64,000 nucleotides of DNA from Rhodopirellula islandica (GTDB lineage Bacteria > Planctomycetota > Planctomycetia > Pirellulales > Pirellulaceae), in NCBI RefSeq assembly GCF_001027925.1, contig NZ_LECT01000015.1, positions 292,114 to 356,113 of the forward strand. The letters are read 5' to 3'. Position 1 is the stretch's first letter, and each line of letters starts with the position of its first letter. The translations under genes and the position numbers were made by a program. Under the pieces are notes generated by a model, which was not told the origin of the DNA, searched no databases, and saw only the letters and a program-made list of their open reading frames with translations. Of this stretch, positions 1-8,329 are shown in pieces.

Positions 1-697
1 GTTCGTCGTAATACCAACTCGTTTCCGTTTGAACGGTCGGGTCAAACGCTTTCTCCCCCGTCCCCAACGTGTTGCTCAGTCCGTCTGCAATCGCACTGAG
101 GCGCTGAGCGTCAGGGAAGTTCAACATCACCCGACGGTTGCCAGCGTAATCTGTCTTGGCCCACGCCCGACCGCCCGCGGAATACCTGCCATACGAATCA
201 TCTCGCGGGACCAGTGGTTCTCCTCGCGAGCGACTGGGGCAACGGAAGAGCGGCCCAGCGGATTCGACCTGAACGTTCTGGTACGCTTCCCCTTGTTCCA
301 GCGATGGCAGGATCGCATAGGCCCAGCACCCCGTTTGCTGTGTCGGCGAGGCTCCCGGTTGGCCGACTCCCCACCAAAATTGGCGGTCAACCGCAAAGGT
401 ATAGGTGCCAATCCGAATCGGTTTGCCCGACGCTGACACGACGGTGCACTTGCCATCATCACCGCCATTGCTGGGAAGGTACTCATGCTTGGCAGCGTGC
501 ATTTGAATGCCGAGTGCAAGTTGCCGTTGTTGATTCATGCACTGAGTCCGCCGGGCTGACTCACGTGCGTTCTGAACCGCCCCCGTGAACAACGACACCA
601 GCAACCCTATGATCGCCAATACGATCAACAGTTCGATCAAGGTAAAGCCGCGGCGAACGTTCGTGATGCGTCCCGGTTCGAAATAAGATTGGTTCAT
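1..697 (-). CDS. DUF1559-type pseudopilin (C-terminus cut by window edge)
   Basis: The reverse strand opens with ATG at 697 and reads without a stop to the window edge, giving 232 residues. After a short basic leader comes the type IV prepilin signature R-R-G-F-T-L-I-E-L-L with the N-methylation glutamate, then a hydrophobic helix. The motif N-A-R-E-S-A-R-R-T-Q-C follows, as in the DUF1559 (SBP_bac_10) family that is greatly expanded in planctomycetes. Later there are the usual Trp/Gly/Cys-rich segments and an L-S-N-T-L-G-T-G-E motif. These proteins are processed by a prepilin peptidase and are probably displayed on the cell surface; the exact role is not established. The C-terminal H-X9-DG-type motif expected for the family lies outside the window. 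Confidence 0.9.
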   Translation of the reverse strand, partial: MNQSYFEPGRITNVRRGFTLIELLIVLAIIGLLVSLFTGAVQNARESARRTQCMNQQRQLALGIQMHAAKHEYLPSNGGDDGKCTVVSASGKPIRIGTYTFAVDRQFWWGVGQPGASPTQQTGCWAYAILPSLEQGEAYQNVQVESAGPLFRCPSRSRGEPLVPRDDSYGRYSAGGRAWAKTDYAGNRRVMLNFPDAQRLSAIADGLSNTLGTGEKAFDPTVQTETSWYYDE

Positions 698-726
698 GGC
701 AAGTCCTATCGGATTGGCGGAACGGA

Positions 727-2502
727 TCAGTGGTCGATTCGGAAAAGAAGGTGGCTTGCGCCGATGGATTCAATGGGCTCCGCTGGGAGCGAGTTCAGAA
801 GACTTGGATTGCGAGAAAGATCTGATTGACTGACGATCAGCCACGGTTGATCATCGTCGTTGTACCGGGCCAACGCTGCAAATTCTGGATAGGCTTCTCG
901 AACCCCCATGCCGAGCCCTGTGCTGGAAATCAACTTCAGTGGGCGATGCTGTGGATGGGTCGCGACCCAATGAGCGACCAAATCATTGTCCTGGCCCCAA
1001 TCGGTGGCGTCATTGAATAGATGCAAGTGCCCCCTGTCGGTCCCACCCGAAACCACATTGAAGGCGCCGAGCCAGTGTGGTGCGATGCAAATGGATGCAA
1101 CGCTTGTCGCCATGAGTCCCAGCAGGATCGCAGCGTTGACGCTGCGACCTGTGTTTGAATCATGACAACGTGCCAGCGGTGCCACCATCAACAGAAACAG
1201 GAAGGGATACAATCGCAGAATGTATCGGTGCTGCTGTGCGAACCCACTTTTGTAGGCGGTGATCTCAACCATTGCGAAAGCGATGCAGGCGATCACAACC
1301 TGATCCAACGAAACGAACCAGCGATGTTGACGATCGAGCGCCCGGCCGACCAGGTAGAGAAGACTGGCGGTGATCGCAACCAGAGTTCCTGTTGGCAATT
1401 TCACCAACATGGAATACAAGTAGAACCACCACCATCCGTGTGTCGTGTTCATCCCTGCGGCGTAGCTAGTGTTTCCTTCACGAAAGTCACTTTGTTGGCG
1501 ATCCATGCCGTTGAGATACTGCTCCGGAACAGGACAAGGAATTCGTTCGAACCATGTGTTCGCAAATCGGGGTGCGATTTCACCTTTGGATTGGCCATAC
1601 AAGGCATCTTCAGAGAACTTCAATTCTCCAAGCGGCTTTCCGATTCCATCAAAGCCATAGGGCACTGCGATGGTTAGCAGAGCGAGCACCACGGCGAAAG
1701 ACGCCTGACCTACGATGCGAGGTTGCCGAGCATTCCAACATCTCCAAATCACAAACGCGAGATAGATCGGGCACAACAACAATGCAGTGAATTTACAAGA
1801 TAGAGCCAGACCAAAAGTCACACCGCCCAACGCTGCATCTTGCCACCGGAGCGATCTGATCCAACGACAGAAGCACAAACTACTCACCAGCATCGCTGAC
1901 GCCACCGCAATGTCATTGGTAATCAGCGAGCCATGAGCCAAGACCTGGGGCTGGAACACCCAGAAACCTGCCGCAACCAGTCCGATGGCGGGTCCGTATG
2001 GCATTGGATTGCTTCGGCTCGACTCATGTGATCTTATCCGGTAAAGGGACCGGCCCCAAAGAAACAGCGCTACCGTTGCAGCAACCGTGAACAGACCGAC
2101 AAGAAGTCGTCCCCAAAGGAGGTGTTGCTGAAATTGTCTGGGAGAAGACGCATACAGCTCACGTCCATAGGGAAACTCGCTCCGGACAGATGCGCCGCTC
2201 AATGCGCCTGACTTCAAGCTGTCGGTCATGTCAAAGGACGGCTCAAAATGCTCCAGTTCTACCCAACACAAGAAGGCTGGCAGAGTTCCGAGAGCCCGAA
2301 CCAAAGGTGGATTGACGTTGAACGAGCGCAAATCCCCGTGCAACCAGTACTGAACTCCCGCATAGAAATGCCCATATTCGTCACTGACAGGGGAAGACCG
2401 ACAGGCGTGCCACCCCAATAACGTTGACTGGACCGCTATCAAAGCCACCAGGATTTTCACCTGGTTGTCGCTTACGAACGCTATCGTGGCAGACCACGAC
2501 AT
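727..2502 (-). CDS. GT-C type membrane glycosyltransferase (GT39/PMT-like)
   Basis: A polytopic membrane protein of about 591 residues if it starts at the ATG at 2502; a TTG at 2529 would add nine residues and overlap the upstream small ORF. The first extracytoplasmic loop contains S-D-E-Y-G-H-F followed by N-P-P-L-V-R, the acidic pair and NPP motif common in GT-C enzymes of the PMT/ArnT type that use polyprenyl-phosphate sugars. Roughly ten hydrophobic segments follow, and the C-terminal 150 residues look soluble and extracytoplasmic, with W-G-Q-D-N-D, as in many GT39-like proteins. It probably transfers sugar to an envelope acceptor; donor and acceptor cannot be read from the sequence. Same strand as the two secreted paralogues upstream. 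Confidence 0.75.
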   Translation of the reverse strand: MSWSATIAFVSDNQVKILVALIAVQSTLLGWHACRSSPVSDEYGHFYAGVQYWLHGDLRSFNVNPPLVRALGTLPAFLCWVELEHFEPSFDMTDSLKSGALSGASVRSEFPYGRELYASSPRQFQQHLLWGRLLVGLFTVAATVALFLWGRSLYRIRSHESSRSNPMPYGPAIGLVAAGFWVFQPQVLAHGSLITNDIAVASAMLVSSLCFCRWIRSLRWQDAALGGVTFGLALSCKFTALLLCPIYLAFVIWRCWNARQPRIVGQASFAVVLALLTIAVPYGFDGIGKPLGELKFSEDALYGQSKGEIAPRFANTWFERIPCPVPEQYLNGMDRQQSDFREGNTSYAAGMNTTHGWWWFYLYSMLVKLPTGTLVAITASLLYLVGRALDRQHRWFVSLDQVVIACIAFAMVEITAYKSGFAQQHRYILRLYPFLFLLMVAPLARCHDSNTGRSVNAAILLGLMATSVASICIAPHWLGAFNVVSGGTDRGHLHLFNDATDWGQDNDLVAHWVATHPQHRPLKLISSTGLGMGVREAYPEFAALARYNDDDQPWLIVSQSDLSRNPSLLNSLPAEPIESIGASHLLFRIDH

Positions 2503-2518
2503 CCAACAAAGCGGCGTC

Positions 2519-2734
2519 CTATTCCACAAAGTCCGCTCCTACCTTCAAGGCTGCCGTCACCGTTTCAGTCTCCAATTTGATTTCTAAAGGAATTTGCTGA
2601 AAGACAAACCCTCTCCGTCGAACGTTGTCGTTGAGTCGGACGCGAAGTGCGAAGTCCGCAATCCCGGAATTCGTCTCCACGTCAACCAACAGCAAGAAAC
2701 ACCTAGCAAGGAATCTATTTTCCAAAACCGCCAT
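2519..2734 (-). CDS. small hypothetical protein, translationally coupled
   Basis: A 71-residue ORF whose ATG shares its first base with the TGA stop of the upstream gene (TGATG arrangement at 2734-2736), a configuration often used for translational coupling. It ends 17 bases before the ATG proposed for the glycosyltransferase gene. The protein begins M-A-V-L-E-N-R-F and is predicted soluble, with no signal peptide or known motif. The track contains a longer form starting at 2941, but that part lies inside the upstream gene in another frame and is not credible. I do not recognise the family. Position is the main argument for reality, so it could still be chance. Confidence 0.35.
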   Translation of the reverse strand: MAVLENRFLARCFLLLVDVETNSGIADFALRVRLNDNVRRRGFVFQQIPLEIKLETETVTAALKVGADFVE

Positions 2735-3834
2735 CAAAATGTCTCCGATCGTGGCCAAAATCGGTAAACGGCCATGCCAATGATAAGACTCATTAGTCCT
2801 AGGTTGAGAAAGAGAAACCACGACGTTGTTGACTGTGGCGAATTGGCGCGAGCATTGGCCAAAGCATGCTGCTGAATCATTGCCAGTTGCATATCCGAAT
2901 AGGGAACATGAAAGCGTTTCCCATCTTTGATACGCGCCCACTCAGTACCAGCCGGCCAGGGCGGAATCCACTCAAAGCTGTCAACGTCGATCTCACTAAT
3001 GTCGAGCATTTCGATCGAGCAGATGTAACCCGATTTTCCATCGGGAGTGACAGCCCGGTACGTTGCCTTCTTGGGGTATCGAAAACCATCGAACGTCATC
3101 AACTCTGAGATGTCGACCTGCAGTGGACCATCGGGATAGCTTTCCCGTCTCTCAAGGAGCAGGAGTTCCGGTTGCGAAGTGAACACGACGTAGGATTGAT
3201 CCCCTGGGTCGGTTGCTGACATTCGAATTGCTTTTGGATCGGCCTCGTGTTCGAACCATTCGGTTTGAAGCTTGTCGCCCATTGGAACGAACTCAACGTC
3301 ATTCGTTCGTTCAGTTCCATTGATCAAAGCAACATCGTTAACAAGAAGGCTGACGAGTGGGTCTTGATGAAAAGCAGGTAAGAGATGGCCAACGGAAGCA
3401 TTGCCAAAAGAAGTCACTGCTTTCCTGCCTTCAAAGTCGAATAGCAACTTCCGAAGAAAACTGTGGCTGGCCCGTCCGTCGGTGCCCTCAAAATAGGTCA
3501 GCAACGGATCGTCATCGATGTGAGGTTCGCCCTGGTTCTTCTGATAGTGCATCAAACGAACCGGAATGTAGGAGCGATCTGGACTTGGCTTGCCAATGGC
3601 GAGCGTCCGCACGCCATTGGCAGCGATGTCCAAGTGCCCTGAGAAAAACGTCGCGCCACCGTGCTCGGTGCGGCTTTCAGTTTCGATCGTGTACCGAAAC
3701 TCTTTGCTGTAGAAACAAGTGCGAGGCACCGCCTTCGCACGACGCAGTTCGTCAGCACTCAATAGCCGGTCATCTGCGTTAGACGACTGAGCCTGCGAGC
3801 GAGCCGGTGAAAGGCAAAGAAGAGTCAATAGCAT
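2734..3834 (-). CDS. secreted, C-terminally membrane-anchored protein, paralogue A
   Basis: 366 residues from the ATG at 3834. It starts with a hydrophobic signal peptide (M-L-L-T-L-L-C-L-S-P-A-R-S-Q-A) and ends with a hydrophobic helix and a short basic tail (Y-R-F-W-P-R-S). The open frame runs on upstream to 4173, but that extension translates a dispersed 123-bp repeat, so I exclude it. The middle is a beta-rich domain with R-Y-T-I-E-T-E-S-R-T and F-R-Y-P-K-K-A-T-Y-R; a LolA-like fold is possible but unproven. A near twin lies immediately upstream (4189-5283). The arrangement of signal peptide plus C-terminal anchor implies a periplasmic domain tethered to the membrane. Function unknown. 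Confidence 0.7.
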   Translation of the reverse strand: MLLTLLCLSPARSQAQSSNADDRLLSADELRRAKAVPRTCFYSKEFRYTIETESRTEHGGATFFSGHLDIAANGVRTLAIGKPSPDRSYIPVRLMHYQKNQGEPHIDDDPLLTYFEGTDGRASHSFLRKLLFDFEGRKAVTSFGNASVGHLLPAFHQDPLVSLLVNDVALINGTERTNDVEFVPMGDKLQTEWFEHEADPKAIRMSATDPGDQSYVVFTSQPELLLLERRESYPDGPLQVDISELMTFDGFRYPKKATYRAVTPDGKSGYICSIEMLDISEIDVDSFEWIPPWPAGTEWARIKDGKRFHVPYSDMQLAMIQQHALANARANSPQSTTSWFLFLNLGLMSLIIGMAVYRFWPRSETF

Positions 3835-3972
3835 CAGACTCGCTCGGAGGCGTCTGGCGTACGGGAGCGTCTCGGGACTCCTGCGTCGAGCTTGCGATGA
3901 CGGCCTCGTCCCGGGCGAATTTGCACCCAAGTTTCCGCAGAAGTTCTGTTGAGCAGTTTGGGGGCAGAACCA

Positions 3973-4095
3973 CGTAGGCCGGGTTTCACCTGGCTCCCCC
4001 GCCGATGCTTTGGAACAAAGCGAGGCGGTTTGACCTGCGTTCTCGAGTTCGCATGGCTTCGTCCAGTCACCTCGCCAGGTAGAACCTGGCCTACG
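3973..4095. repeat. 123-bp multi-hairpin repeat, copy 1
   Basis: First of four same-orientation copies of exactly 123 bp (others at 5742, 6167, 6371). The ends are inverted copies of each other, beginning CGTAGGCC and ending GGCCTACG, and each end also folds on itself (CC-R-GGT ... ACCTGG). An internal hairpin GCTTTG-GAA-CAAAGC is conserved. This copy is the most diverged, with changes in the left stem that keep pairing through G-T wobble. It lies in the 354-bp gap between the paralogous genes, and its translation artificially lengthens the open frame of the downstream one. No transposase is present; it resembles a REP/MITE-type non-autonomous element. Confidence 0.85.
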
Positions 4096-4188
4096 TCGGC
4101 TGGCGTACGACACCCAAGTCACCAAGCCACCCTGGACTTGGGCGTTGCGAGGAATCAATGGTTGGGTGCGCATGGTTGAATTACCCTT

Positions 4189-5283
4189 CTAATTGGATCG
4201 TGGCCAGAATCGATAGGCGACCAACCCGAGGATCACGACCACCAACCCGGCATTGAGATAGAAAAACTTGGGTGACTCTGGCGAAGGCGCATCCGCACGA
4301 GCATTGGCCAAACCGTGCTGCTGAATCATTGCCAATTGCACATCCGAATAGGGAACATGAAAGCGTTTTCTGTCCTTTTTCCGCATCCACTCCGTACCAG
4401 CAGGCCAAGCCGGAATCCATTCAAAGTGGTCAACATCGATCTCGCGAATGTCGAGCAATTCGACCGAGCAGATGTATCCGAATGTCCCATCCGGTGTGAC
4501 CTCTCGATAGGTTGCCTTCTTGGGATATCGAAAACCATCGAACGTCATCAGTTCCGAGACATCGATTTGCAGTGGACCATCACGAGGCCTTCCTAGCACC
4601 TCCAGAGGCAAATACTCGGGTTCTGAGGTGCACACCGAATAGAACGGATCATCCGGATCAGTGGATGACATCCGAATTGCTTTTGGATCCGCCTTGTGCT
4701 CGAACCATTCGGTTTGAAGTTTGTCGCCCATTGGAACGAACTCGAATTCTTCAGGTGGTTCACCCCCGATGATTGCGGAGAGATCGTTGACCAGAAGGCT
4801 GACGAGTGGGTCGTATACAAAAGCGGGGAGCTTGTACCCAACTGATTGGTTGCCATGCGAGGTTACTGCTTTCCTGCCTTCAAAGTCGTATAGCAACTTC
4901 CGAAGAAAACTTTGGCTGGCCCGTCCGTTGGTGCCCTCAAAATAGGTCAGCAACGGATCGTCATCGATGTGAGGTTCGCCTTGGTTCTTCTGATAGTGCA
5001 TCAGTCGAACTGGAATGTAGGAGCGATCCGGACTTGGCTTGCCAATGGCGAGCGTCCGCACGCCATTGGCAGCGATGTCCAAGTGCCCTGAGAAAAACGT
5101 CGCGCCGCCGTGCTCGGTGCGGCTCTCGGTTTCGATCGTGTACCGAAACTCTTTGCCGTAGAAATAGGTGCGAGGCTCCCCCTTCGCACGACGCAGTTCG
5201 TCAGCACTCAATAGCCGGTCAACTGCATTGGACGACTGAGCCTGCGAGCGAGCCGGTGAAAGGCAAAGCAACGCGAGCAACAC
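4189..5283 (-). CDS. secreted, C-terminally membrane-anchored protein, paralogue B
   Basis: Twin of the downstream gene, 364 residues if it starts at the GTG at 5283, which aligns with the ATG of paralogue A. The open frame extends to 5481, and a start at the ATG near 5436 cannot be excluded. Signal peptide V-L-L-A-L-L-C-L-S-P-A-R-S-Q-A, the same beta-rich central domain, and a C-terminal helix ending Y-R-F-W-P-R-S-N. DNA identity with paralogue A is nearly complete over the N-terminal half (for example 5040-5110 against 3590-3660) and clearly lower in a C-terminal stretch, which suggests duplication followed by partial gene conversion. Function unknown. Confidence 0.7.
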   Translation of the reverse strand: MLLALLCLSPARSQAQSSNAVDRLLSADELRRAKGEPRTYFYGKEFRYTIETESRTEHGGATFFSGHLDIAANGVRTLAIGKPSPDRSYIPVRLMHYQKNQGEPHIDDDPLLTYFEGTNGRASQSFLRKLLYDFEGRKAVTSHGNQSVGYKLPAFVYDPLVSLLVNDLSAIIGGEPPEEFEFVPMGDKLQTEWFEHKADPKAIRMSSTDPDDPFYSVCTSEPEYLPLEVLGRPRDGPLQIDVSELMTFDGFRYPKKATYREVTPDGTFGYICSVELLDIREIDVDHFEWIPAWPAGTEWMRKKDRKRFHVPYSDVQLAMIQQHGLANARADAPSPESPKFFYLNAGLVVVILGLVAYRFWPRSN

Positions 5284-5657
5284 CAGGCTCGCTTGGAGGC
5301 CACTGACGCACGATCGAACCACTCGACGATTCGGTCTTGTCACCTCGCCATTGGCCGGCAAGGACGATGGAAAATTCCCATTGCGATCCGGCGCGATCGC
5401 ACCATCAACCAGGAACAGACATCTCGCTGCGGGCATTCCGCCACCCTTTTTCGCGTCGACAGGAAGACAAGACTCCACCAAAGTCTAGAGAGGGGTGCAC
5501 TCAACATGCAACCTGATGGCTGCAGATTTATCCGCAAGTTGGGTGGCTGGCCAGATTTAACAACACTCGCCACATCTCGCAGCGTCCCCCGCGACAGTCC
5601 CATCCGTGGCGAATGTGCATTGAAGTTCTGGAGGAGCACCAAGCAGGCCCGGAAAAG

Positions 5658-5864
5658 CGCACCGTCGCCGGATTCGCCAAGAATTCGGACGCGTTCCAAC
5701 TGAAACATCTGAATTCCGGCGAATTCAGCTACATGCATTCACGTAGGCCAGGTCTCACCTGGCAACCAAGCCGATGCTTTGGAACAAAGCGAGGCGAGTT
5801 GTCATTCATCCGCGAGTTCGCGAGGCCCCGTCCGGTCACCCAGCCAGGTGGAACCTGGCCTACG
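5658..5864. repeat. 207-bp repeat unit: 84-bp flank plus 123-bp hairpin repeat, copy 2
   Basis: The 123-bp core runs from 5742 to 5864. The preceding 84 bases (5658-5741, beginning CGCACCGTCGCCGG) recur almost unchanged and with the same length at 6083-6166, so the repeating unit is larger than the hairpin core. The flank contains GAATTC/GAATCC-rich inverted motifs. Core stems are CCAGGT-CTC-ACCTGG at the left, GCTTTG-GAA-CAAAGC inside, GCGA-GT-TCGC, and CCAGGT-GGA-ACCTGG at the right. Confidence 0.85.
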
Positions 5865-5908
5865 TTTCCTGCCGACCATGCCAGGCCCGGATGGGCCGAC
5901 ACAGCCAT

Positions 5909-6053
5909 TGCCGGGGTCGTCAGGCCCCGGAAAAGCGTCCCCACAATCAAAGCCAAAACCCCGAAGGGGTGACACAGGATGTCCAACTGTGCCGCCCCTC
6001 TCGGGGCTTGTTGCATTGGCCAACTCCTGCACCGGGGCCTGACGACCCCGGCA
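5909..6053. repeat. 145-bp element bounded by 22-bp perfect inverted repeats
   Basis: The left arm 5909-5930 (TGCCGGGGTCGT...CCCCGG) is the exact reverse complement of the right arm at 6032-6053. Inside are two further short GC hairpins (ACCCCGAAGGGGT and GCCCCTCTCGGGGC). It sits between two 207-bp repeat units. The structure is that of a small non-autonomous element or a transcribed double hairpin; no coding capacity. Confidence 0.75.
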
Positions 6054-6082
6054 GTCATTCTGCCGACCCTCCGGGCCTCTCA

Positions 6083-6289
6083 CGCACCGTCGCCGGATTC
6101 GCAAAGAATTCGGACGCGACGCAACTGGAACACCTTAATTCCGGCGAATCCAGCCACATGCATTCACGTAGGCCAGGTCTCACCTGGCAACCAAGCCGAT
6201 GCTTTGGAACAAAGCGAGGCGATTTGCCATTCATCCGCGAGTTCGCGGAGCTCCGTCCGGTCACCCAGCCAGGTGGAACCTGGCCTACA
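6083..6289. repeat. 207-bp repeat unit, copy 3
   Basis: 84-bp flank at 6083-6166 and 123-bp core at 6167-6289, same orientation and same length as the unit at 5658. The last base pairs differ slightly (CCTACA instead of CCTACG), so the outermost inverted pair is weakened in this copy. Confidence 0.85.
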
Positions 6290-6370
6290 TTGACAGAAAA
6301 CCGCCACGCAACAGGCCCGGATGGCCAACCGGAACATCTGAATTCTGGCAAATGCAGCTACATGCATTCG

Positions 6371-6493
6371 CGTAGGCCAGGTCTCACCTGGCAACCAAGC
6401 CGATGCTTTGGAACAAAGCGAGGCGATTTGTCATTCATCCGCGAGTTCGCGGAGCTCCGTCCAGTCACCCAGCCAGGTGGAACCTGGCCTACG
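6371..6493. repeat. 123-bp multi-hairpin repeat, copy 4
   Basis: Core identical in length to the others, with only a partial version of the 84-bp flank (about 6329-6370, retaining the GGAACATCTGAATTC part). It ends 55 bases before the nth stop codon, so it lies at the 3' side of nth. Confidence 0.85.
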
Positions 6494-6547
6494 TCGACGT
6501 CTGCTGAATGCCGTCACGTATCGTCGATGAATGGGACGTGGGACAGG

Positions 6548-7201
6548 TCAGGGTTTGATCCAGGTCACTGGCTTGCGTCGGTTGGGATACAGCTCGCGGC
6601 AGAGGTCACACACGCGTCCATCACAGCCTCTCGCGGTGCAGAATTCGCGACCGTAGAAAATGATCTGCAGATGCAACTTGTTCCAAGAGGACTCGGGGAA
6701 CAAACTCTTCAGGTCTCGCTCGGTTTGCACAACGCTTTTGCCGCTGGACAAGCCCCATCGTTGGGCCAAACGATGGATGTGCGTGTCGACCGGAAACGCA
6801 GGAAAACCAAACGCTTGGGACATCACAACGCTGGCCGTTTTGTGACCGACGCCAGGCAACGCTTCCAGCTCTTCAAATGTGCTGGGGACCTGACCTTCGT
6901 GCAGATCGATCAGCATCCCAGACAACTTCGCGAGGGCCTTGGCCTTTTGCTTGGACAATCCCAGCGGCCGGATGATCTCGAGGATTCCCTCTTCGCCAAG
7001 CTCACGCATCGCCGCAGGGGTTCCCGCGACCGAGAACAACTCTGGCGTGATCTCATTCACCTTTTTGTCGGTGCACTGAGCGCTCAGCAGAACGGCGACC
7101 AACAAGGTGAACTCGTCGGTGTGGTCCAGAGGAATTGGCGGGTCCGGGTAGAGCGTGTTGAGACGCTCCAGGACGATGGCGGCACGTTCTTTTTTCAACA
7201 T
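6548..7201 (-). CDS. nth: endonuclease III (DNA glycosylase/AP lyase)
   Basis: 217 residues from ATG 7201 (a GTG at 7207 is two codons upstream). Removes oxidised pyrimidines in base-excision repair and cleaves the abasic site. It has the helix-hairpin-helix L-P-G-V-G-H-K-T-A with the catalytic lysine, followed by P-V-D-T-H-I-H-R-L with the conserved aspartate. Length and order fit the Nth family. The C-terminal iron-sulfur region has four cysteines, spaced C-x4-C-x4-C-x2-C, rather than the C-x6-C-x2-C-x5-C of Escherichia coli Nth, so cluster binding may differ. Downstream lies the last 123-bp repeat; cysE is 38 bases upstream on the same strand, so the two could be co-transcribed. Confidence 0.95.
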   Translation of the reverse strand: MLKKERAAIVLERLNTLYPDPPIPLDHTDEFTLLVAVLLSAQCTDKKVNEITPELFSVAGTPAAMRELGEEGILEIIRPLGLSKQKAKALAKLSGMLIDLHEGQVPSTFEELEALPGVGHKTASVVMSQAFGFPAFPVDTHIHRLAQRWGLSSGKSVVQTERDLKSLFPESSWNKLHLQIIFYGREFCTARGCDGRVCDLCRELYPNRRKPVTWIKP

Positions 7202-7239
7202 CGCCACACTATACCGAATCGTCTGGGAATACCCAGTGA

Positions 7240-8214
7240 TCAGATTTGGTAGTTCACTTCGGGACGCAACTCATCGGCGGGTTCGTCGGATCCGCGGACT
7301 TTCAATTGCGGCTTTTCAAGCACCACGGTAGTGCCGGGCGAAACGCTGCGAGTGATCCAAACGCTGGACCCGATCACCGATTCGCGACCGATCACCGTGC
7401 GACCACCGAGGATCGTGGCGTTGGCATACACCACCACATCATCTTCGATCGTTGGGTGTCGTTTCTGACCACGGATCAATTGTCCATCGGCATCCGTTGG
7501 GAAGCTCAATGCTCCTAGCGTCACACCTTGATACAGCTTGACGTGCTTTCCGATATGGCACGTCTCACCGATCACCACGCCGGTTCCGTGATCGATGAAG
7601 AAGTAATCACCGATCGTGGCACCAGGGTGAATGTCGATGCCCGTTTCTTTGTGCGCCCATTCCGTCATCATTCGAGGAATGAAGGGCACGTTGAGCTGCA
7701 CCAGCTCATGAGCGATTCGGTAAACCGTGATCGCTTCAAAACCGGGGTAGCAAAAGACAACTTCATCGGTTGTCTGGCAGGCTGGATCGCCGTCATGTGC
7801 GGCTTGCACATCCGTGGCGAGCACATGCCGAAGCTTGACGATGCGTTTGAGCATCTCGATCGCCATGGCTTGGCCTTTGGCTTCGAAGTCAATGTCCGTC
7901 TCACAATCCTTGTGATTCTGAAGCACCCGGTGCTCGTGCCGCAAAGCGCGAGCGATCTGGGTTGTCAGTTGATCGTGCAAGGAATCAATCAAACCGCCAA
8001 CGTGATAGCGGATGTTGCCGGCGTGCAAATTCGTGTGCCGCTTGTACCCCGGGTACAAGATGTCCTTGAAATCGAGCAGGATGTCAACGACGGCGGTGTA
8101 GCTAGGCAAGGGGCAGTGCCCCAGATGATTGATCGAATCATCGGAGGTGTAGGTGCTGACGATTTGCTCGGTCAGCTCAGGTAACTGCTCTTTCAGCCGA
8201 AAATCGGATGCCAC
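7240..8214 (-). CDS. cysE: serine O-acetyltransferase
   Basis: 324 residues from a GTG at 8214. Converts L-serine and acetyl-CoA to O-acetylserine, the first committed step of cysteine synthesis. The N-terminal helical region (residues 1-180) is followed by the left-handed beta-helix of hexapeptide repeats, including [18 protein letters not shown] and [18 protein letters not shown]. The catalytic histidine-containing D-H-G-T-G segment is intact. Longer than E. coli CysE (273 residues) and closer to the EpsC-like SAT layout. It sits 38 bases upstream of nth; cysK is not in the window. Confidence 0.92.
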   Translation of the reverse strand: MASDFRLKEQLPELTEQIVSTYTSDDSINHLGHCPLPSYTAVVDILLDFKDILYPGYKRHTNLHAGNIRYHVGGLIDSLHDQLTTQIARALRHEHRVLQNHKDCETDIDFEAKGQAMAIEMLKRIVKLRHVLATDVQAAHDGDPACQTTDEVVFCYPGFEAITVYRIAHELVQLNVPFIPRMMTEWAHKETGIDIHPGATIGDYFFIDHGTGVVIGETCHIGKHVKLYQGVTLGALSFPTDADGQLIRGQKRHPTIEDDVVVYANATILGGRTVIGRESVIGSSVWITRSVSPGTTVVLEKPQLKVRGSDEPADELRPEVNYQI

Positions 8215-8329
8215 GCCTATACTCCCTCGGGCGACTGCGAAACACTCTTCACCGGCGGAACCGACTCGAGAGACTCAGGCACAATGGCCTGAGCGTCCTC
8301 GATTTCGTTTCCTCCAACTTCCAGGACGA

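Larger units (their letters stand above)
5284..6547. other. repeat-filled intergenic region without a credible gene
   Basis: About 1.26 kb between paralogue B and nth. From 5658 onward it consists mostly of repeats: three 123-bp hairpin repeats, an 84-bp shared left flank, and a separate inverted-repeat element at 5909-6053. The open frames here translate repeats in several frames and show no recognisable protein. The first 370 bases, up to about 5657, hold no feature I can identify other than the likely promoter region of paralogue B. Confidence 0.7.

Noticed and set aside
3835..4173. N-terminal extension of paralogue A to ATG 4173
   Set aside because: The extra residues translate a 123-bp dispersed repeat and would bury the signal peptide in the middle of the protein.
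5774..7252. 492-residue forward open frame
   Set aside because: It translates hairpin repeats and then the antisense of nth; no protein family visible.
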